A stretch of DNA of 64,000 bases, taken from the NCBI RefSeq assembly GCF_902498995.1, contig NZ_CABVLY010000004.1, positions 62,001 to 126,000 on the forward strand, written 5' to 3'. The position numbers and the translations under genes are program-made. The notes beneath the pieces were generated by a model, which had not been told where the DNA came from, did no database searches, and worked only from the letters and a program-made list of their open reading frames with translations. Shown here piece by piece: positions 52,479-61,707 of the stretch (position 1 is its first letter; every line of letters begins with the position of its first letter). Source of the stretch: Burkholderia anthina. Its GTDB lineage: Bacteria > Pseudomonadota > Gammaproteobacteria > Burkholderiales > Burkholderiaceae.

Positions 52479-53405
52479 TCAGTAACCGCGCACGCGATCG
52501 ACGACGCCGATCATCGGCTGGCCCGCGCGATGGCGCGCGAGATTCGCGAGGACGGCGTCGACGGCCGTGTCGGGCCGCGTCGCGCTGGCGATGTGCGGCG
52601 TGATCCGGATGCGCGGATGCGCCCAGAACGGGTGGCCCGCCGGCAAAGGTTCGGGGTCCGTCACGTCGAGGATCGCGCTGTCGAGCCGGCCGCTCGCGAG
52701 CGCCGCGAGCAGCGCGGCCTCGTCGAGCTGCGGGCCGCGCCCGACCTGCACGAGCGACGCGCCGGCCGGCAGCGCATCGAACACGCGCGCGCCGAGCAGC
52801 CCGCGCGTATCGGCCGTGAGCGGCAGCAGGCAGATCAGGATGTCGCTGCGGGCGAGGAACGCATCCAGCGCCGCGTCGCCCGCGTAGCAGTCGATGCCGT
52901 CGAGCGTGCGTGGCGTGCGGCTCCAGCCCGCGCACGGGAAACCGAAGCGCCGCAGCGTGTCGAGCACGGCCTGGCCGAGGGTGCCGAGCCCGAGCACGCC
53001 GACGCGCCGCGACGCGGCCGCGCGCACGGGCTTCTCGCGCCACACCTGTTCGCGCTGCTGCGCCGCATAGTCGAACAGGTCGCGGTGGATCGTCAGCACC
53101 GCCTGCGTCACGTACTCGACCATCCCTTCGACGATGCCCGGCTCGATCATCCGCACGACCGGAATGCGGGCCGGCACGCACGACAGGTCGAACTGGTCGA
53201 TGCCGGCGCCCACCGAGAACACGACTTCGAGATTCGGCAGCAGCGCGACCGGATCGTCGGGCGGCTGCCACGCGGCGAGATACCGGACGGCTTGCGCGTC
53301 ACCGATGTCCGGCCAGATCCGGAACGGAAGGTCGGGGGCGAGCTGCGCGAAACGCCGCGCCCATTGCGCGCCGCGCACCGGATCGGCCTTGTAGAGGAAG
53401 CTCAT
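52479..53405 (-). CDS. ghrA: Glyoxylate/hydroxypyruvate reductase A-like D-2-hydroxyacid dehydrogenase
   Basis: 308 aa. 'VFSVGAGIDQFDL', 'GMVEYVTQAVLTIHRDLFDYAAQQREQVWRE' and the NAD loop 'RRVGVLGLGTLGQAVLDTLRRFGFPCAGWSRT' resemble GhrA, with the catalytic 'VQVGRGPQLDEAALLAAL' (Arg) and 'HPRIRITPHIASATRP' (His). It reduces glyoxylate or hydroxypyruvate with NADPH, a step expected near amino-acid and amine metabolism. It follows the GNAT gene by 12 bp and is 168 bp upstream of the aminotransferase. Confidence 0.85.
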   Translation of the reverse strand: MSFLYKADPVRGAQWARRFAQLAPDLPFRIWPDIGDAQAVRYLAAWQPPDDPVALLPNLEVVFSVGAGIDQFDLSCVPARIPVVRMIEPGIVEGMVEYVTQAVLTIHRDLFDYAAQQREQVWREKPVRAAASRRVGVLGLGTLGQAVLDTLRRFGFPCAGWSRTPRTLDGIDCYAGDAALDAFLARSDILICLLPLTADTRGLLGARVFDALPAGASLVQVGRGPQLDEAALLAALASGRLDSAILDVTDPEPLPAGHPFWAHPRIRITPHIASATRPDTAVDAVLANLARHRAGQPMIGVVDRVRGY

Positions 53406-53417
53406 CGGTCGCCTCGC

Positions 53418-54278
53418 TCAACCGAGGGCCTGGTTCACGATCGCGAACGTGCGCAGCGCCGGGTCGCGCGCGGGCGCCGCGCCACGCACCATCGCGACGA
53501 CGGTATCGACGCGCGGCAGCCCGAGCCCCTGCAGCCAGTCCGACAACCCGCTGTCGCCCGGCACGTCGAGCCGCACGAACATCCCTTCGTGCAGCGCGAG
53601 CCAGTGACTGATCAGCGCTTGCGCGCGCAGCGCGTCCGGCGCGACCACCGGGCCGATCACGTGGCCGCGGCCGAAGCGGCGGAACAGCGCGAAGCCGAGC
53701 AGTTCGCCGTCGCGGTCGAGCGCGATGCCGTTCGCGACGCCGAGCAGCGCATCGATCACCGCGTCGCGCGGATAGCCTGCCGCGCGCGATGCGAGCGCCG
53801 CGAGGCGCGGGCCGTCGTTCGTGCCGAGCGGGCGCAGGCGCTCGCCCGGCGGCAGCGAGATCAGCGGCGGCTGGAACGCGGCGCCCTGGTGCTGGTCGAT
53901 CGTGCCGATCGCTTCGAAGCCGAATTTCACGTAGAGCGGTTCGCCGGACGGCGTCGCGTGCAGAAAGATGGTGCGCGCGCCGAGACTGTCGACAACGCGC
54001 GCGAGCAGTTCGCGGCCGATGCCGCGGCCCTGGCGCTCGGGCGACACGATCACCATGCCGAGCGATGCGTGCGCGTCGCCGAAGCGCCAGCCGAGCGCGG
54101 TGCCGACGATGCCGGCTTCGTCTTCGGCGACGAAGCCGCTGCCGAGCTCGAGCGCGAAGCGCCAGTCGTCGAGCCGGTGCGGCCACTTGACGGCTTCCGA
54201 CAGACGATGCGCGGCGGGCAGGTCGGCTTCGGCGAACGGACGATAGATAAGCGTGCGGGAAGGGTTGAGATCGGACAC
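53418..54278 (-). CDS. Two-domain GNAT acetyltransferase
   Basis: 286 aa from a GTG at 54278, which begins 'VSDLNPSRTLIYRPFAEADLPAAHRLSEAVKWPHRLDDW'. The first domain has the acetyl-CoA loop 'VSPERQGRGIGRELLARVVDSLG' and 'LYVKFGFEAIG'. The second half ('LAALASRAAGYPRDAVIDALLGVANGIALDRDGELLGFALFRRFGRGHVIGPVVA') is a GNAT-like domain found in YitI-like proteins. Substrates of such enzymes are usually unknown. It is the first gene of the leftward group and is divergent from the HAD hydrolase gene, with about 460 bp between. Confidence 0.82.
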   Translation of the reverse strand: MSDLNPSRTLIYRPFAEADLPAAHRLSEAVKWPHRLDDWRFALELGSGFVAEDEAGIVGTALGWRFGDAHASLGMVIVSPERQGRGIGRELLARVVDSLGARTIFLHATPSGEPLYVKFGFEAIGTIDQHQGAAFQPPLISLPPGERLRPLGTNDGPRLAALASRAAGYPRDAVIDALLGVANGIALDRDGELLGFALFRRFGRGHVIGPVVAPDALRAQALISHWLALHEGMFVRLDVPGDSGLSDWLQGLGLPRVDTVVAMVRGAAPARDPALRTFAIVNQALG

Positions 54279-54610
54279 GCCGGACTCCGGATGGGTAGGA
54301 ATGACGCATTCACTCTGCCAGCGCCGCCGCGGCTCGGATAGGACGATTCGCCTGTTTTCCGGCGGCGACGGCCGCGCGCGCGATCGACGCAAACCGGCTC
54401 GATTCGCGCGCACGAACGCGCGCATCGTGCCGGCGCGGCCCGTCGATCCGGCAGCGCCTGCTGTGGGAGCGGGACTACGATGAAAGCGCCGGTATCGCCG
54501 CCGCTTGCCGGCGAGCCGCACCGGCCGGCCACGGCACCCGCTTCCCGAAGCCCGCCGGCCGGCGCGGCCGCACCACGCCGGATCGCACCGCAGATCGTGC
54601 CGTGCGGCGC

Positions 54611-54641
54611 GCCCAACACGCGGCGATTCTGCGTTTTGGGC
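54611..54641. promoter_or_regulatory. Inverted repeat in the GNAT/HAD divergent region
   Basis: GCCCAACACGC and GCGTTTTGGGC face each other around about 9 bp, roughly 100 bp before the HAD gene and in the 460-bp gene-free interval. The right arm resembles the boxes found before the ABC transporter and oxidase genes, so it may bind the same regulator. Confidence 0.45.
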
Positions 54642-54741
54642 GGCGCCGAACGACGCGCGCCGGGTTTTTTGCCTTGATTCAATTTCGTACAACCCAGCCC
54701 GTCCCCGGCCCTGCCGGGGCTTCACACCGACAGGACGCATC

Positions 54742-55410
54742 ATGATTCAGTTTGAACCGAAGTTCATCACTTTCGACTGCTACGGCACGCTGACCCGCTT
54801 CCAGATGGCGGACCTGGCGCGCGAGATCTATGCGGAGCGGCTGTCGCCGGTCGCGATGGAGGACTTCGTGCGCGCGTTCGCCGCCTATCGGCTCGACGAA
54901 GTGCTCGGCGCATGGAAGCCGTACCGCGACGTCGTCGTCAACGCGATCCGCCGCACCTGCGCGCGTGTCGGCGTGACGTTCGACGAAGCCGAGGCCGAGC
55001 GCTTCTATCACGCGGTGCCGACGTGGGGCCCGCATCCGGACGTGCCGGCCGGGCTGTCGCGACTCGCGAAGAAATACAAGCTGGTGATTCTGTCGAACGC
55101 CATGGACGAGCAGATCATGAGCAACGTCGACAAGCTCGGCGCGCCGTTCCATGCGGTGTTTACCGCGCAGCAGGCGCAGTCGTACAAGCCGCGCATGCAG
55201 GGTTTCGAATACATGTTCGGCAAGCTCGGCTGCAAGCCGGAGGACGTGCTGCACGTGTCGTCGAGCCTGCGCTACGACCTGATGACGGCCGAGGATCTCG
55301 GGATCAAGCACAAGGCGTTCGTGAACCGCGGCCACGAGCCGGGCACGCCGTTCTACAACTATTACGAAGTGTCCGACATCGGCCATCTCGCGACGCGGCT
55401 CGGGCTGTAA
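54742..55410 (+). CDS. HAD-superfamily type II haloacid-dehalogenase-like hydrolase
   Basis: 222 aa. 'FITFDCYGTLTRFQ' has the nucleophile Asp of motif I (D-x-Y-G-T-L), 'KYKLVILSNAMDE' is motif II (S-N), 'YKPRMQGFEYMFGKLG' carries the Lys, and 'DVLHVSSSLRYDLMTAEDLGIKHKAFVNRG' is motif III. The order resembles L-2-haloacid dehalogenases, but substitution of D by N/D pairs means the substrate could be a phosphate ester instead. It starts at ATG 54742 after 'caggacgcatc'. It is the first rightward gene of the amine-catabolic block; a role linked to the adjacent transporter is likely but undefined. Confidence 0.85.
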   Translation: MIQFEPKFITFDCYGTLTRFQMADLAREIYAERLSPVAMEDFVRAFAAYRLDEVLGAWKPYRDVVVNAIRRTCARVGVTFDEAEAERFYHAVPTWGPHPDVPAGLSRLAKKYKLVILSNAMDEQIMSNVDKLGAPFHAVFTAQQAQSYKPRMQGFEYMFGKLGCKPEDVLHVSSSLRYDLMTAEDLGIKHKAFVNRGHEPGTPFYNYYEVSDIGHLATRLGL

Positions 55411-55593
55411 GCGACCCGTCGGCCGCGCGACGCCGCGTCGCGCGGTTTGTCGCGACTCCGCTGCCGGCTTGCCGCGCTGCCCGGGAAAACCCGCGCACGC
55501 GGCCGGGCGCGGGCGCTGGAACGTCACGCGCACCTTGCGCGTCGTGCCGCGCGGCGGTCGCGGTTCTTCGGCACTTTCGGCGCGCTTCCGTGG

Positions 55594-55656
55594 ATCGATC
55601 GTGGACCGATCGCGAATCGTCCCGGATCGTCCGCAGATCGTCCGCAGATCGTCCGC
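55594..55656 (+). repeat. Phased ATCG boxes and three tandem 11-bp units
   Basis: Three head-to-tail copies of gatcgtccgca (55625-55656, last one incomplete) follow further ATCG boxes at 55594, 55598, 55609 and 55616. Spacing of about 10-11 bp places the boxes on one face of the helix. It may be a regulator-binding array or a minor tandem expansion. Confidence 0.5.
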
Positions 55657-55985
55657 GCCGAATTCGATCGTCTCTCCGGCCTCCGGTGCGAACGCGTCGG
55701 CGTCACGCGCAAAGCACGTCACGTCCCGCTCCTTCATGTCGCACCCGCCAGTGCGCGCCCGGCATTCGAACCTGCCGGTCGCGAACGCGTCGCGCATGCG
55801 CGCGGGTTCGTACGCGTGCGGCACGCGCGCAGGTTCGGCACCGGCCGTGCGTGGGCTGTCGCACCGGCCGGTTTCGATGGAACAGGCAATCTTCCGACGA
55901 ACGTTTCGACCGCGCGCCCGCGCCCCTTCGCCGGGCAAACGGCGCTGCGCCGGGGCACGCAGCAAATCATGCTGCGCAGGCGGCT

Positions 55986-56057
55986 CAAAACGGTCGAATC
56001 GTATCGTGCAGCCGCCCCGAATCGCGACAACCCGCATTTTGGCGATGCTTAAATGAA
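55986..56057 (+). promoter_or_regulatory. Paired inverted boxes upstream of the ABC transporter operon
   Basis: CAAAACGG (55986-55993) and the facing GCATTTTG (56034-56041) lie 48 bp apart centre to centre, followed by 'gatgcttaaatgaa'. An equal arrangement with the same spacing precedes the FAD oxidase gene (61708-61779). Confidence 0.5.
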
Positions 56058-56162
56058 CGCCATACGCATGACGTTGCATTCGCCACCAGCAGGCGAAAGC
56101 GGCGGATTTATCGAACCACGCTGGACCCCAGGACCCACTTTCCACAGTCAGGAGCAGTTCGG

Positions 56163-57746
56163 ATGAACGACGATATCGACAACGGCGGCACGGGCGGCTT
56201 CACGCGCCGCGACATGATGCGGGTCATGGCGGCGAGCGGCATGATGGCCGTCGGTGGAGGCGGACTGCTGATGGAGGCGCAGTCGGCCTTCGCCGCGCCG
56301 GCCCCCAAGCGCGGCGGCAAGATCCGGGTCGCGAACGAATCGAGTTCGACGGCCGACACGCTCGATCCGGCCAAGGGCTCGACGGGCGCCGACTACATCC
56401 GCTTCTTCATGTTCTACAGCGGCCTCACGCAGCTGGATCAAAGCCTCACGCCGCAGATGAACCTCGCCGAGTCGCTGCACACGACCGACGCGAAGACCTG
56501 GATCATCAAGCTGCGCAAGGGCGTCACGTTCCACGACGGCAAGCCCGTCGGCCCGGCCGACGTCGTGTTCTCGCTGATGCGCCACAAGAACCCGGCCACC
56601 GCATCGAAGGTCAAGACGCTCGCCGACCAGTTCGCCGATGCGAAGGCGAGCGGCCCCGACGAAGTCACGCTCGTGCTCGCCAGCGCGAACGCGGACCTGC
56701 CGGTGATTCTCGCGACGCCGCAGCTCGTGATCACCAAGGACGGCACGACCGACTTCGCTACCGGCATCGGTTGCGGCCCGTACAAGCTGAAGTCGTTCAA
56801 GCCGGGCGTGTCGACCGTCGGCGTGCGCAACGACAGCTACTTCAAGCCGGGCATGCCGTACCTGGACCAGATCGAGTTGATCGGCATCACCGACAGCGCC
56901 GCGCGTCTGAACGCGCTGCTGTCGGGCGACGTGCATCTCGTGAACGCAGTCGATCCGCGTTCGACGCAGCGTGTCGCGTCGACGTCCGGCTATGCGCTCA
57001 GGGAAACCAAGTCGGGGCTCTATACCGACCTGATCATGCGCAGCGAAAACCCGATCACCGCGAACCCCGATTTCGTCGAAGGGATGAAGTACCTGTTCGA
57101 TCGCGAACAGATCCGCACGGCAGTGTTCCGGGGCTATGCGGTGATCGGCAACGACCAGCCGATTCCGCCGGGCCATCGCTACTTCAACGCGTCGCTGCCG
57201 CAGCGGCCGCACGATCCGGACAAGGCGAAATTCCTGTTCCAGAAGGCCGGCGCGCTGGGCGTTTCGCTGCCGCCGATCTACGCGACGTCCGACGCGAACG
57301 GCTCGGTCGAGATGGCCGTGCTGATGCAGCAGGCCGGCCAGAAGATCGGGCTGAACCTGCAGGTGAACCGCGTGTCGGCCGACGGCTACTGGTCGAATCA
57401 CTGGATGAAGCATCCGCTCGGCTTCGGCAACATCAACCCGCGCTCGAGCGCCGACGTGCTGTTCACGCAGTTCTTCAAGTCGGACGCGCCGTGGAACGAG
57501 TCGGGCTGGAAGAACGCGAAGTTCGACCAGTTGCTGCTCGCCGCGCGCTCCGAGACCGACGATGCGAAGCGCAAGCAGATGTACGGCGACATGCAGGTGA
57601 TCGTGTCGCAGCAGGGCAGGATCGGCATTCCGGCGTTCATCAGCTTCCTCGACGCGTACGACAAGCGGCTCGCGGGCCTCGGCTCGATCCCGACCGGCGG
57701 GATGATGGGTTTCATGTTCGCCGAGTACGTGTGGTGGAACGCTTGA
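56163..57746 (+). CDS. Periplasmic dipeptide/oligopeptide-type binding protein (SBP family 5)
   Basis: 527 aa. 'TRRDMMRVMAASGMMAVGGGG' is a twin-arginine-like signal, so export may be by Tat. The mature part has 'KIRVANESSSTADTLDPAKGSTGADYIRFFMFYSGLTQLDQSL', 'LAESLHTTDAKTWIIKLRKGVTFHDGKPVGPADVVFSLMRH' and 'GPYKLKSFKPGVSTVGVRNDSYF', the typical SBP_bac_5 run. This family binds peptides, opines, nickel, heme or glutathione-like molecules. It leads the four-gene transporter operon: two permeases and a fused double ATPase follow. The substrate is not evident, but an amino compound metabolised by the neighbouring oxidase is plausible. Confidence 0.9.
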   Translation: MNDDIDNGGTGGFTRRDMMRVMAASGMMAVGGGGLLMEAQSAFAAPAPKRGGKIRVANESSSTADTLDPAKGSTGADYIRFFMFYSGLTQLDQSLTPQMNLAESLHTTDAKTWIIKLRKGVTFHDGKPVGPADVVFSLMRHKNPATASKVKTLADQFADAKASGPDEVTLVLASANADLPVILATPQLVITKDGTTDFATGIGCGPYKLKSFKPGVSTVGVRNDSYFKPGMPYLDQIELIGITDSAARLNALLSGDVHLVNAVDPRSTQRVASTSGYALRETKSGLYTDLIMRSENPITANPDFVEGMKYLFDREQIRTAVFRGYAVIGNDQPIPPGHRYFNASLPQRPHDPDKAKFLFQKAGALGVSLPPIYATSDANGSVEMAVLMQQAGQKIGLNLQVNRVSADGYWSNHWMKHPLGFGNINPRSSADVLFTQFFKSDAPWNESGWKNAKFDQLLLAARSETDDAKRKQMYGDMQVIVSQQGRIGIPAFISFLDAYDKRLAGLGSIPTGGMMGFMFAEYVWWNA

Positions 57747-57825
57747 CGCAGCGACGTATCGCTGCCGCGCGGCCGGTACGGGCAACCGCTCCGGCCGCGC
57801 GCGACTTTTCCGGGAGTGCCGTTTC

Positions 57826-58779
57826 ATGAACCGAATCCTCATCGGGCTGATCGGCCGGCGCATCGCGGTCACCGCGCTGACGCTGCTGATCGTGTCCGCG
57901 ATCGTCTTCACGATCACGAACCTGCTGCCGGGCGATGCCGCGCAGGCCGCGCTCGGCCAGTCCGCGACACCGGAAACGGTCGCCGCGCTGCGCCAGCAGT
58001 TCGGTCTCGACATGCCGGCTCACGTGCGCTACGTACACTGGCTCGCCGGCTTGCTGCACGGCGATTTCGGCCGGTCGCTGTCCGGCGACATGCCGGTGTC
58101 CGAGATGATCGGCGGCCGACTGCCGAAGTCGCTGGCGCTCGCCGCGATCACGACCGCCGTATCGGTGCCGATCGCGCTGCTGCTCGGCATACTCGCGGCC
58201 GTCAAGCGCGAGTCGGTGGTCGATCGCGTGATCAGCCTCGGCACGCTGTCGCTCGTCGCGACGCCGGAATTCCTGATCGCGACGGTCGCCGTGCTCGTGC
58301 TCGCCGTGAAGCTGCACTGGCTGTCCGCGTTGTCGTACAGCGGCCCGATCGAGAGCTTCCACGACTTTCTGCGCGCGTACGCGATGCCGGTGCTGACGCT
58401 GTGCGCGGTCGTGATCGCGCAGATGGCGCGGATGACGCGGGCCGCGGTGATCGAGCAGTTGAGCGCGTCGTACGTCGAGATGGCCGTGCTCAAGGGCGCG
58501 AGCCCCGCGCGCGTCGTGCTGCGTCATGCGCTGCCGAACGCGATCGGGCCGATCGTCAATGCGGTCGCGTTGAGTCTGTCGTACCTGCTCGGCGGCGTGA
58601 TCGTCGTCGAGACGATCTTCAACTATCCGGGCCTCGCCAGCCTGATGGTCGATGCCGTCGGCAACCGCGACTTCCCGCTGGTCCAGGCGTGCACGCTGAT
58701 CTTCTGCGTCGCCTATCTGATGCTCGTGCTGTTCGCCGACCTCTGCTCGATCGTGTCGAACCCGAGACTGCGGACCTGA
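57826..58779 (+). CDS. ABC transporter permease (DppB/OppB type)
   Basis: 317 aa, about six membrane helices. 'RRIAVTALTLLIVSAIVFTITNLLPGDAAQAALGQSATPETVAALRQQFGLDMPAHVRYVHWLAGLLHGDFGRSL' is the conserved N-terminal region, and 'EMAVLKGASPARVVLRHALPNAIGPIVNAVALSLSYLLGGVIVVETIFNYPGL' contains the EAA loop that contacts the ATPase. It lies 79 bp after the binding protein. The next permease starts right after its TGA. Confidence 0.92.
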   Translation: MNRILIGLIGRRIAVTALTLLIVSAIVFTITNLLPGDAAQAALGQSATPETVAALRQQFGLDMPAHVRYVHWLAGLLHGDFGRSLSGDMPVSEMIGGRLPKSLALAAITTAVSVPIALLLGILAAVKRESVVDRVISLGTLSLVATPEFLIATVAVLVLAVKLHWLSALSYSGPIESFHDFLRAYAMPVLTLCAVVIAQMARMTRAAVIEQLSASYVEMAVLKGASPARVVLRHALPNAIGPIVNAVALSLSYLLGGVIVVETIFNYPGLASLMVDAVGNRDFPLVQACTLIFCVAYLMLVLFADLCSIVSNPRLRT

Positions 58780-59769
58780 ATGGTCCGTCCACCTTCCGAG
58801 ATGCCGCCCATGCACCCGACCGAACCCGTTCATCGCAGCAGCGCGCTGCCGCCGTCCGGCGAGCCGCGCTCGCCGTGGGGTGGCGCGACGCCGCCCGCCA
58901 CGCCTTCCCCCGACCAGCCGCGCAAGCGCCGCGCCGCACGCATGAAACTGACGGCCGGCGGCCGCGTCGGCCTGGCGATGGTCGGCCTGATGCTGTTCAT
59001 CGCCGTGTTCGCGCCGCTGCTCGCGCCGCACGACGTCGGCGCGATCGTCACGCAGGACGTGTTCGCGCCGTTCGGCGGCAAGCTGCCGTTCGGCTCCGAC
59101 TTCCTCGGCCGCGACATGCTGAGCCGCATTCTGTACGGCACGCGGCTGACCGTGCTGCTCGCGCTCGCGGCGGTGCTGCTCGCCGCGGTGACCGGCACGA
59201 CGCTCGGGCTGCTCGCCACGGTGTCGGGCCGCGCGGTCGACGAGACGATGAGCCGGCTGCTCGATGCGCTCACGTCGATTCCGTCGAAGATGTTCGCGCT
59301 GATGTTCGTCGCCGCGTTCGGCTCGTCGCTGCCGCTGCTGGTCCTGACCGCCGCGGTCAGCTACATGCCGGGCTCGTACCGGATCGCGCGCGCGCTGGCG
59401 GTCAACATCAGCACGCTCGAATTCGTGCAGGTGGCGAAGGCGCGCGGCGAAGGCGCGCTGTACATCGCCTGCGTCGAGATGCTGCCGAACATGATCCATC
59501 CGATGCTCGCGGATACCGGCCTGCGGTTCACGTTCGTCGTGCTGCTGCTGAGCGGCCTCAGCTTTCTCGGGCTGGGCGTGCAGCCGCCTTACGCGGATCT
59601 CGGCTCGCTCGTGCGCGAGAACATCGCGAGCCTCGGCGACGGCTCGGCCGTCGCGATCATGCCCGCGGTCGCCATCGCGATCCTGACGGTGGGCGTCAAC
59701 CTGATGATCGACGGCCTGCCGCATCGCGGCCGCCGCAAGGGCGCGGCCGGCGCCGACGGAGGACACTGA
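58780..59769 (+). CDS. ABC transporter permease (DppC/OppC type)
   Basis: 329 aa if it begins at ATG 58780, directly after the stop of the previous permease; ATGs at 58801 and 58810 are alternatives. About 55 polar residues precede the first helix. 'GRVGLAMVGLMLFIAVFAPLLAPHDVGAI', 'FGSDFLGRDMLSRILYGTRLTVLLALAAVLLAAVTGTTLGLLA' and the EAA-loop 'FVQVAKARGEGALYIACVEMLPNMIHPMLADTGLRF' are diagnostic. The end overlaps the ATPase start by one base (TGATG). Confidence 0.92.
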   Translation: MVRPPSEMPPMHPTEPVHRSSALPPSGEPRSPWGGATPPATPSPDQPRKRRAARMKLTAGGRVGLAMVGLMLFIAVFAPLLAPHDVGAIVTQDVFAPFGGKLPFGSDFLGRDMLSRILYGTRLTVLLALAAVLLAAVTGTTLGLLATVSGRAVDETMSRLLDALTSIPSKMFALMFVAAFGSSLPLLVLTAAVSYMPGSYRIARALAVNISTLEFVQVAKARGEGALYIACVEMLPNMIHPMLADTGLRFTFVVLLLSGLSFLGLGVQPPYADLGSLVRENIASLGDGSAVAIMPAVAIAILTVGVNLMIDGLPHRGRRKGAAGADGGH

Positions 59770-61634
59770 TGCAACACGAATCGAACCCGCTCGTCGAGGT
59801 GCGCGGGCTGCGCGTGGTCGGCGGCCGGCCGGGCGGCGAGGAAACGACGATCGTCCACGGCGTCGACTTCGACATCCGGCGCGGCGAAGTGCTCGCGCTG
59901 ATCGGCGAGTCCGGCTCCGGCAAGACGACGATCGCGCTGTCGCTGATGGGCCATGCGCGCGCCGGCTGCCGGATCGCCGGCGGCTCGGTGAAGCTCGGCG
60001 GCACGGACGTCTGCACGCTGTCCGCGTCCGCGTTGACCGCGCTGCGCGGCCGCAAGGTCGCGTACATCGCGCAGAGCGCCGCGGCCTCGTTCAATCCGTC
60101 GCGCACGATTCTCGACCAGGTGATCGAGAGCGCGCTGATTCACAAGACGCTGACGAAGCGCGACGCGCAGGCGAAGGCGGTCGAGCTGTTCCGCGCGCTC
60201 GCGCTGCCGGAGCCGGAGACGATCGGCAAGCGCTATCCGCACCAGGTGTCGGGCGGGCAGTTGCAGCGCCTGATGGCCGCGATGGCGCTGATCACCGATC
60301 CGGAGCTCGTGATTCTCGACGAGCCGACCACGGCGCTCGACGTGACCACGCAGATCGACGTGCTGCTGGCGTTCAAGAGCGTGATCCGGCGTTACGGGAT
60401 GAGTGCGGTGTACGTGTCGCACGACCTGGCGGTGGTCGCGCAGATGGCCGACCGGATCGTCGTGCTGAGCGACGGCGTGATTCGCGAGGCGGGCGATACC
60501 GAACAGATCCTGCATGCGCCTGCGCATCCGTACACGCAGAGCCTGATCGCGGCGGTCACGCCGGGCGGTGCCGAGCGCGACGCGAAGCCGGCGCCTGCCG
60601 CGCCGGCGCCGCTGCTCGACGTGCGCGGCGCGATCGCCGGGTACGGCGGCCGCACCGCGAAGGGCTGGCCCGCGAAAGTGATCCTGCACGAAGTGGACCT
60701 GTGTATCGGGCGCGGGCAGACGGTCGGCGTGATCGGCGAATCGGGCTCCGGCAAGACGACGCTCGCGAAGGTGATCGCGGGCCTCGTGCCGGCGACGGGC
60801 GGCGAGATCCTGCTCGACGGCGAGCCGCTCGCGCGTGACATCGTCAAGCGCACCAAGGAGCAGCACCGCCGCGTGCAGATCGTGTTCCAGAACGCCGATA
60901 CCGCGCTCAATCCGGTGCATACCGTCGAGCGCACGCTGGCCCGGCCGCTGGCGTTCTATCACGGGATCAAGGGCGCGCGGGCGCGGCAGCGCGTCGCGGC
61001 GCTGCTCGAGCTCGTGCGGTTGCCGCAGGCGGTGGCCGGGCGGCGTACCGGCGAGCTGTCCGGCGGGCAGAAGCAGCGCGTGAACCTCGCGCGCGCGCTC
61101 GCGGCCGAACCCGACCTGATCCTGTGCGACGAAGTCACGTCGGCGCTCGATACCGTGGTCGGCGCCGCGATCATGGATCTGCTGCGCGACCTGCAGGCGA
61201 AGCTCGGCGTGTCGTACATATTCATCACGCACGACATCGCGAAGGTGCGCGCGATCAGCGACGACATCGTCGTGCTGTATGCGGGCCGCCGCGTCGAAAC
61301 CGGCAGCCGCGACGCGCTGTGCGCGCCGCCTTACCACCCGTATTCGCACCTGCTCGTGTCGTCCGCGCCCGAACTGCATGCGGGCTGGCTCGACGTTGCC
61401 GCCGAGCGCTGCCACCGGCCGCTGGTGCCGATCGGCGCGAGCGCGGACGACACCGGGCTGTGCCCGTTCCTCTCGCGCTGCGCGATGCGGGTGGACGGCG
61501 TATGCAACCGGACGGCCCCCGCGTTGCGTACGCTCGAAAACGGCGCGCAGGTGCTGTGCCATCGCAGCGAGGAAGACCTCGTGCGCTTCCAGGCGGAGCC
61601 GGTGCAGGCCGGCGTCGCGCCGGTGCGGCTGTAG
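59769..61634 (+). CDS. Fused double ATP-binding protein (DppD-DppF type)
   Basis: 621 aa, two ABC domains in one chain. Domain 1 has Walker A 'GESGSGKT' (residues 51-58 or so), 'VSGGQLQRLMAAMAL' and Walker B 'LVILDEPTTALD'. Domain 2, from about residue 285, repeats 'GESGSGKT', 'LSGGQKQRVNLARAL' and 'LILCDEVTSALD'. The C-terminus contains a Cys-rich oligopeptide signature 'GLCPFLSRCAMRVDGVCNRTAPAL', often an Fe-S or metal site. The fusion replaces separate DppD and DppF and gives the transporter a complete set of parts. Confidence 0.93.
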   Translation: MQHESNPLVEVRGLRVVGGRPGGEETTIVHGVDFDIRRGEVLALIGESGSGKTTIALSLMGHARAGCRIAGGSVKLGGTDVCTLSASALTALRGRKVAYIAQSAAASFNPSRTILDQVIESALIHKTLTKRDAQAKAVELFRALALPEPETIGKRYPHQVSGGQLQRLMAAMALITDPELVILDEPTTALDVTTQIDVLLAFKSVIRRYGMSAVYVSHDLAVVAQMADRIVVLSDGVIREAGDTEQILHAPAHPYTQSLIAAVTPGGAERDAKPAPAAPAPLLDVRGAIAGYGGRTAKGWPAKVILHEVDLCIGRGQTVGVIGESGSGKTTLAKVIAGLVPATGGEILLDGEPLARDIVKRTKEQHRRVQIVFQNADTALNPVHTVERTLARPLAFYHGIKGARARQRVAALLELVRLPQAVAGRRTGELSGGQKQRVNLARALAAEPDLILCDEVTSALDTVVGAAIMDLLRDLQAKLGVSYIFITHDIAKVRAISDDIVVLYAGRRVETGSRDALCAPPYHPYSHLLVSSAPELHAGWLDVAAERCHRPLVPIGASADDTGLCPFLSRCAMRVDGVCNRTAPALRTLENGAQVLCHRSEEDLVRFQAEPVQAGVAPVRL

Positions 61635-61707
61635 CGCGCGCCGCGCCGGCCGGTCTCGCGCGTGTCGCGGCGGCCGGCACGCCGCAGAGTCTGCTGCTGC
61701 GCGCGTG

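Larger units (their letters stand above)
55411..56162. other. 750-bp gene-free leader before the ABC transporter
   Basis: No frame here resembles a gene; long minus-strand frames have Arg-rich low-complexity translations. It holds the phased repeat at 55594-55656 and the paired inverted motif at 55986-56041. The translation start of the binding protein lies at 56163. Confidence 0.5.

Noticed and set aside
50283-54341. A single open frame of more than 1300 codons on the + strand
   Set aside because: It lies opposite aminotransferase, Lrp, ghrA and GNAT genes, which have clear family motifs. Its translation is Arg/Ala/Val-rich with no domain, a common antisense artefact in high-GC DNA.
54679-56145. 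Possible large minus-strand gene of 488 codons across 55411-56145
   Set aside because: Half of it is antisense to the HAD gene, and the rest is Arg-rich low-complexity sequence with no domain and no ribosome-binding site.
57816-61634. A long frame beginning at 57816 and apparently joining both permeases to the ATPase
   Set aside because: Only the part from 59769 is family-like. The upstream part is a wrong-frame reading of the two permease genes, which are complete in other frames.
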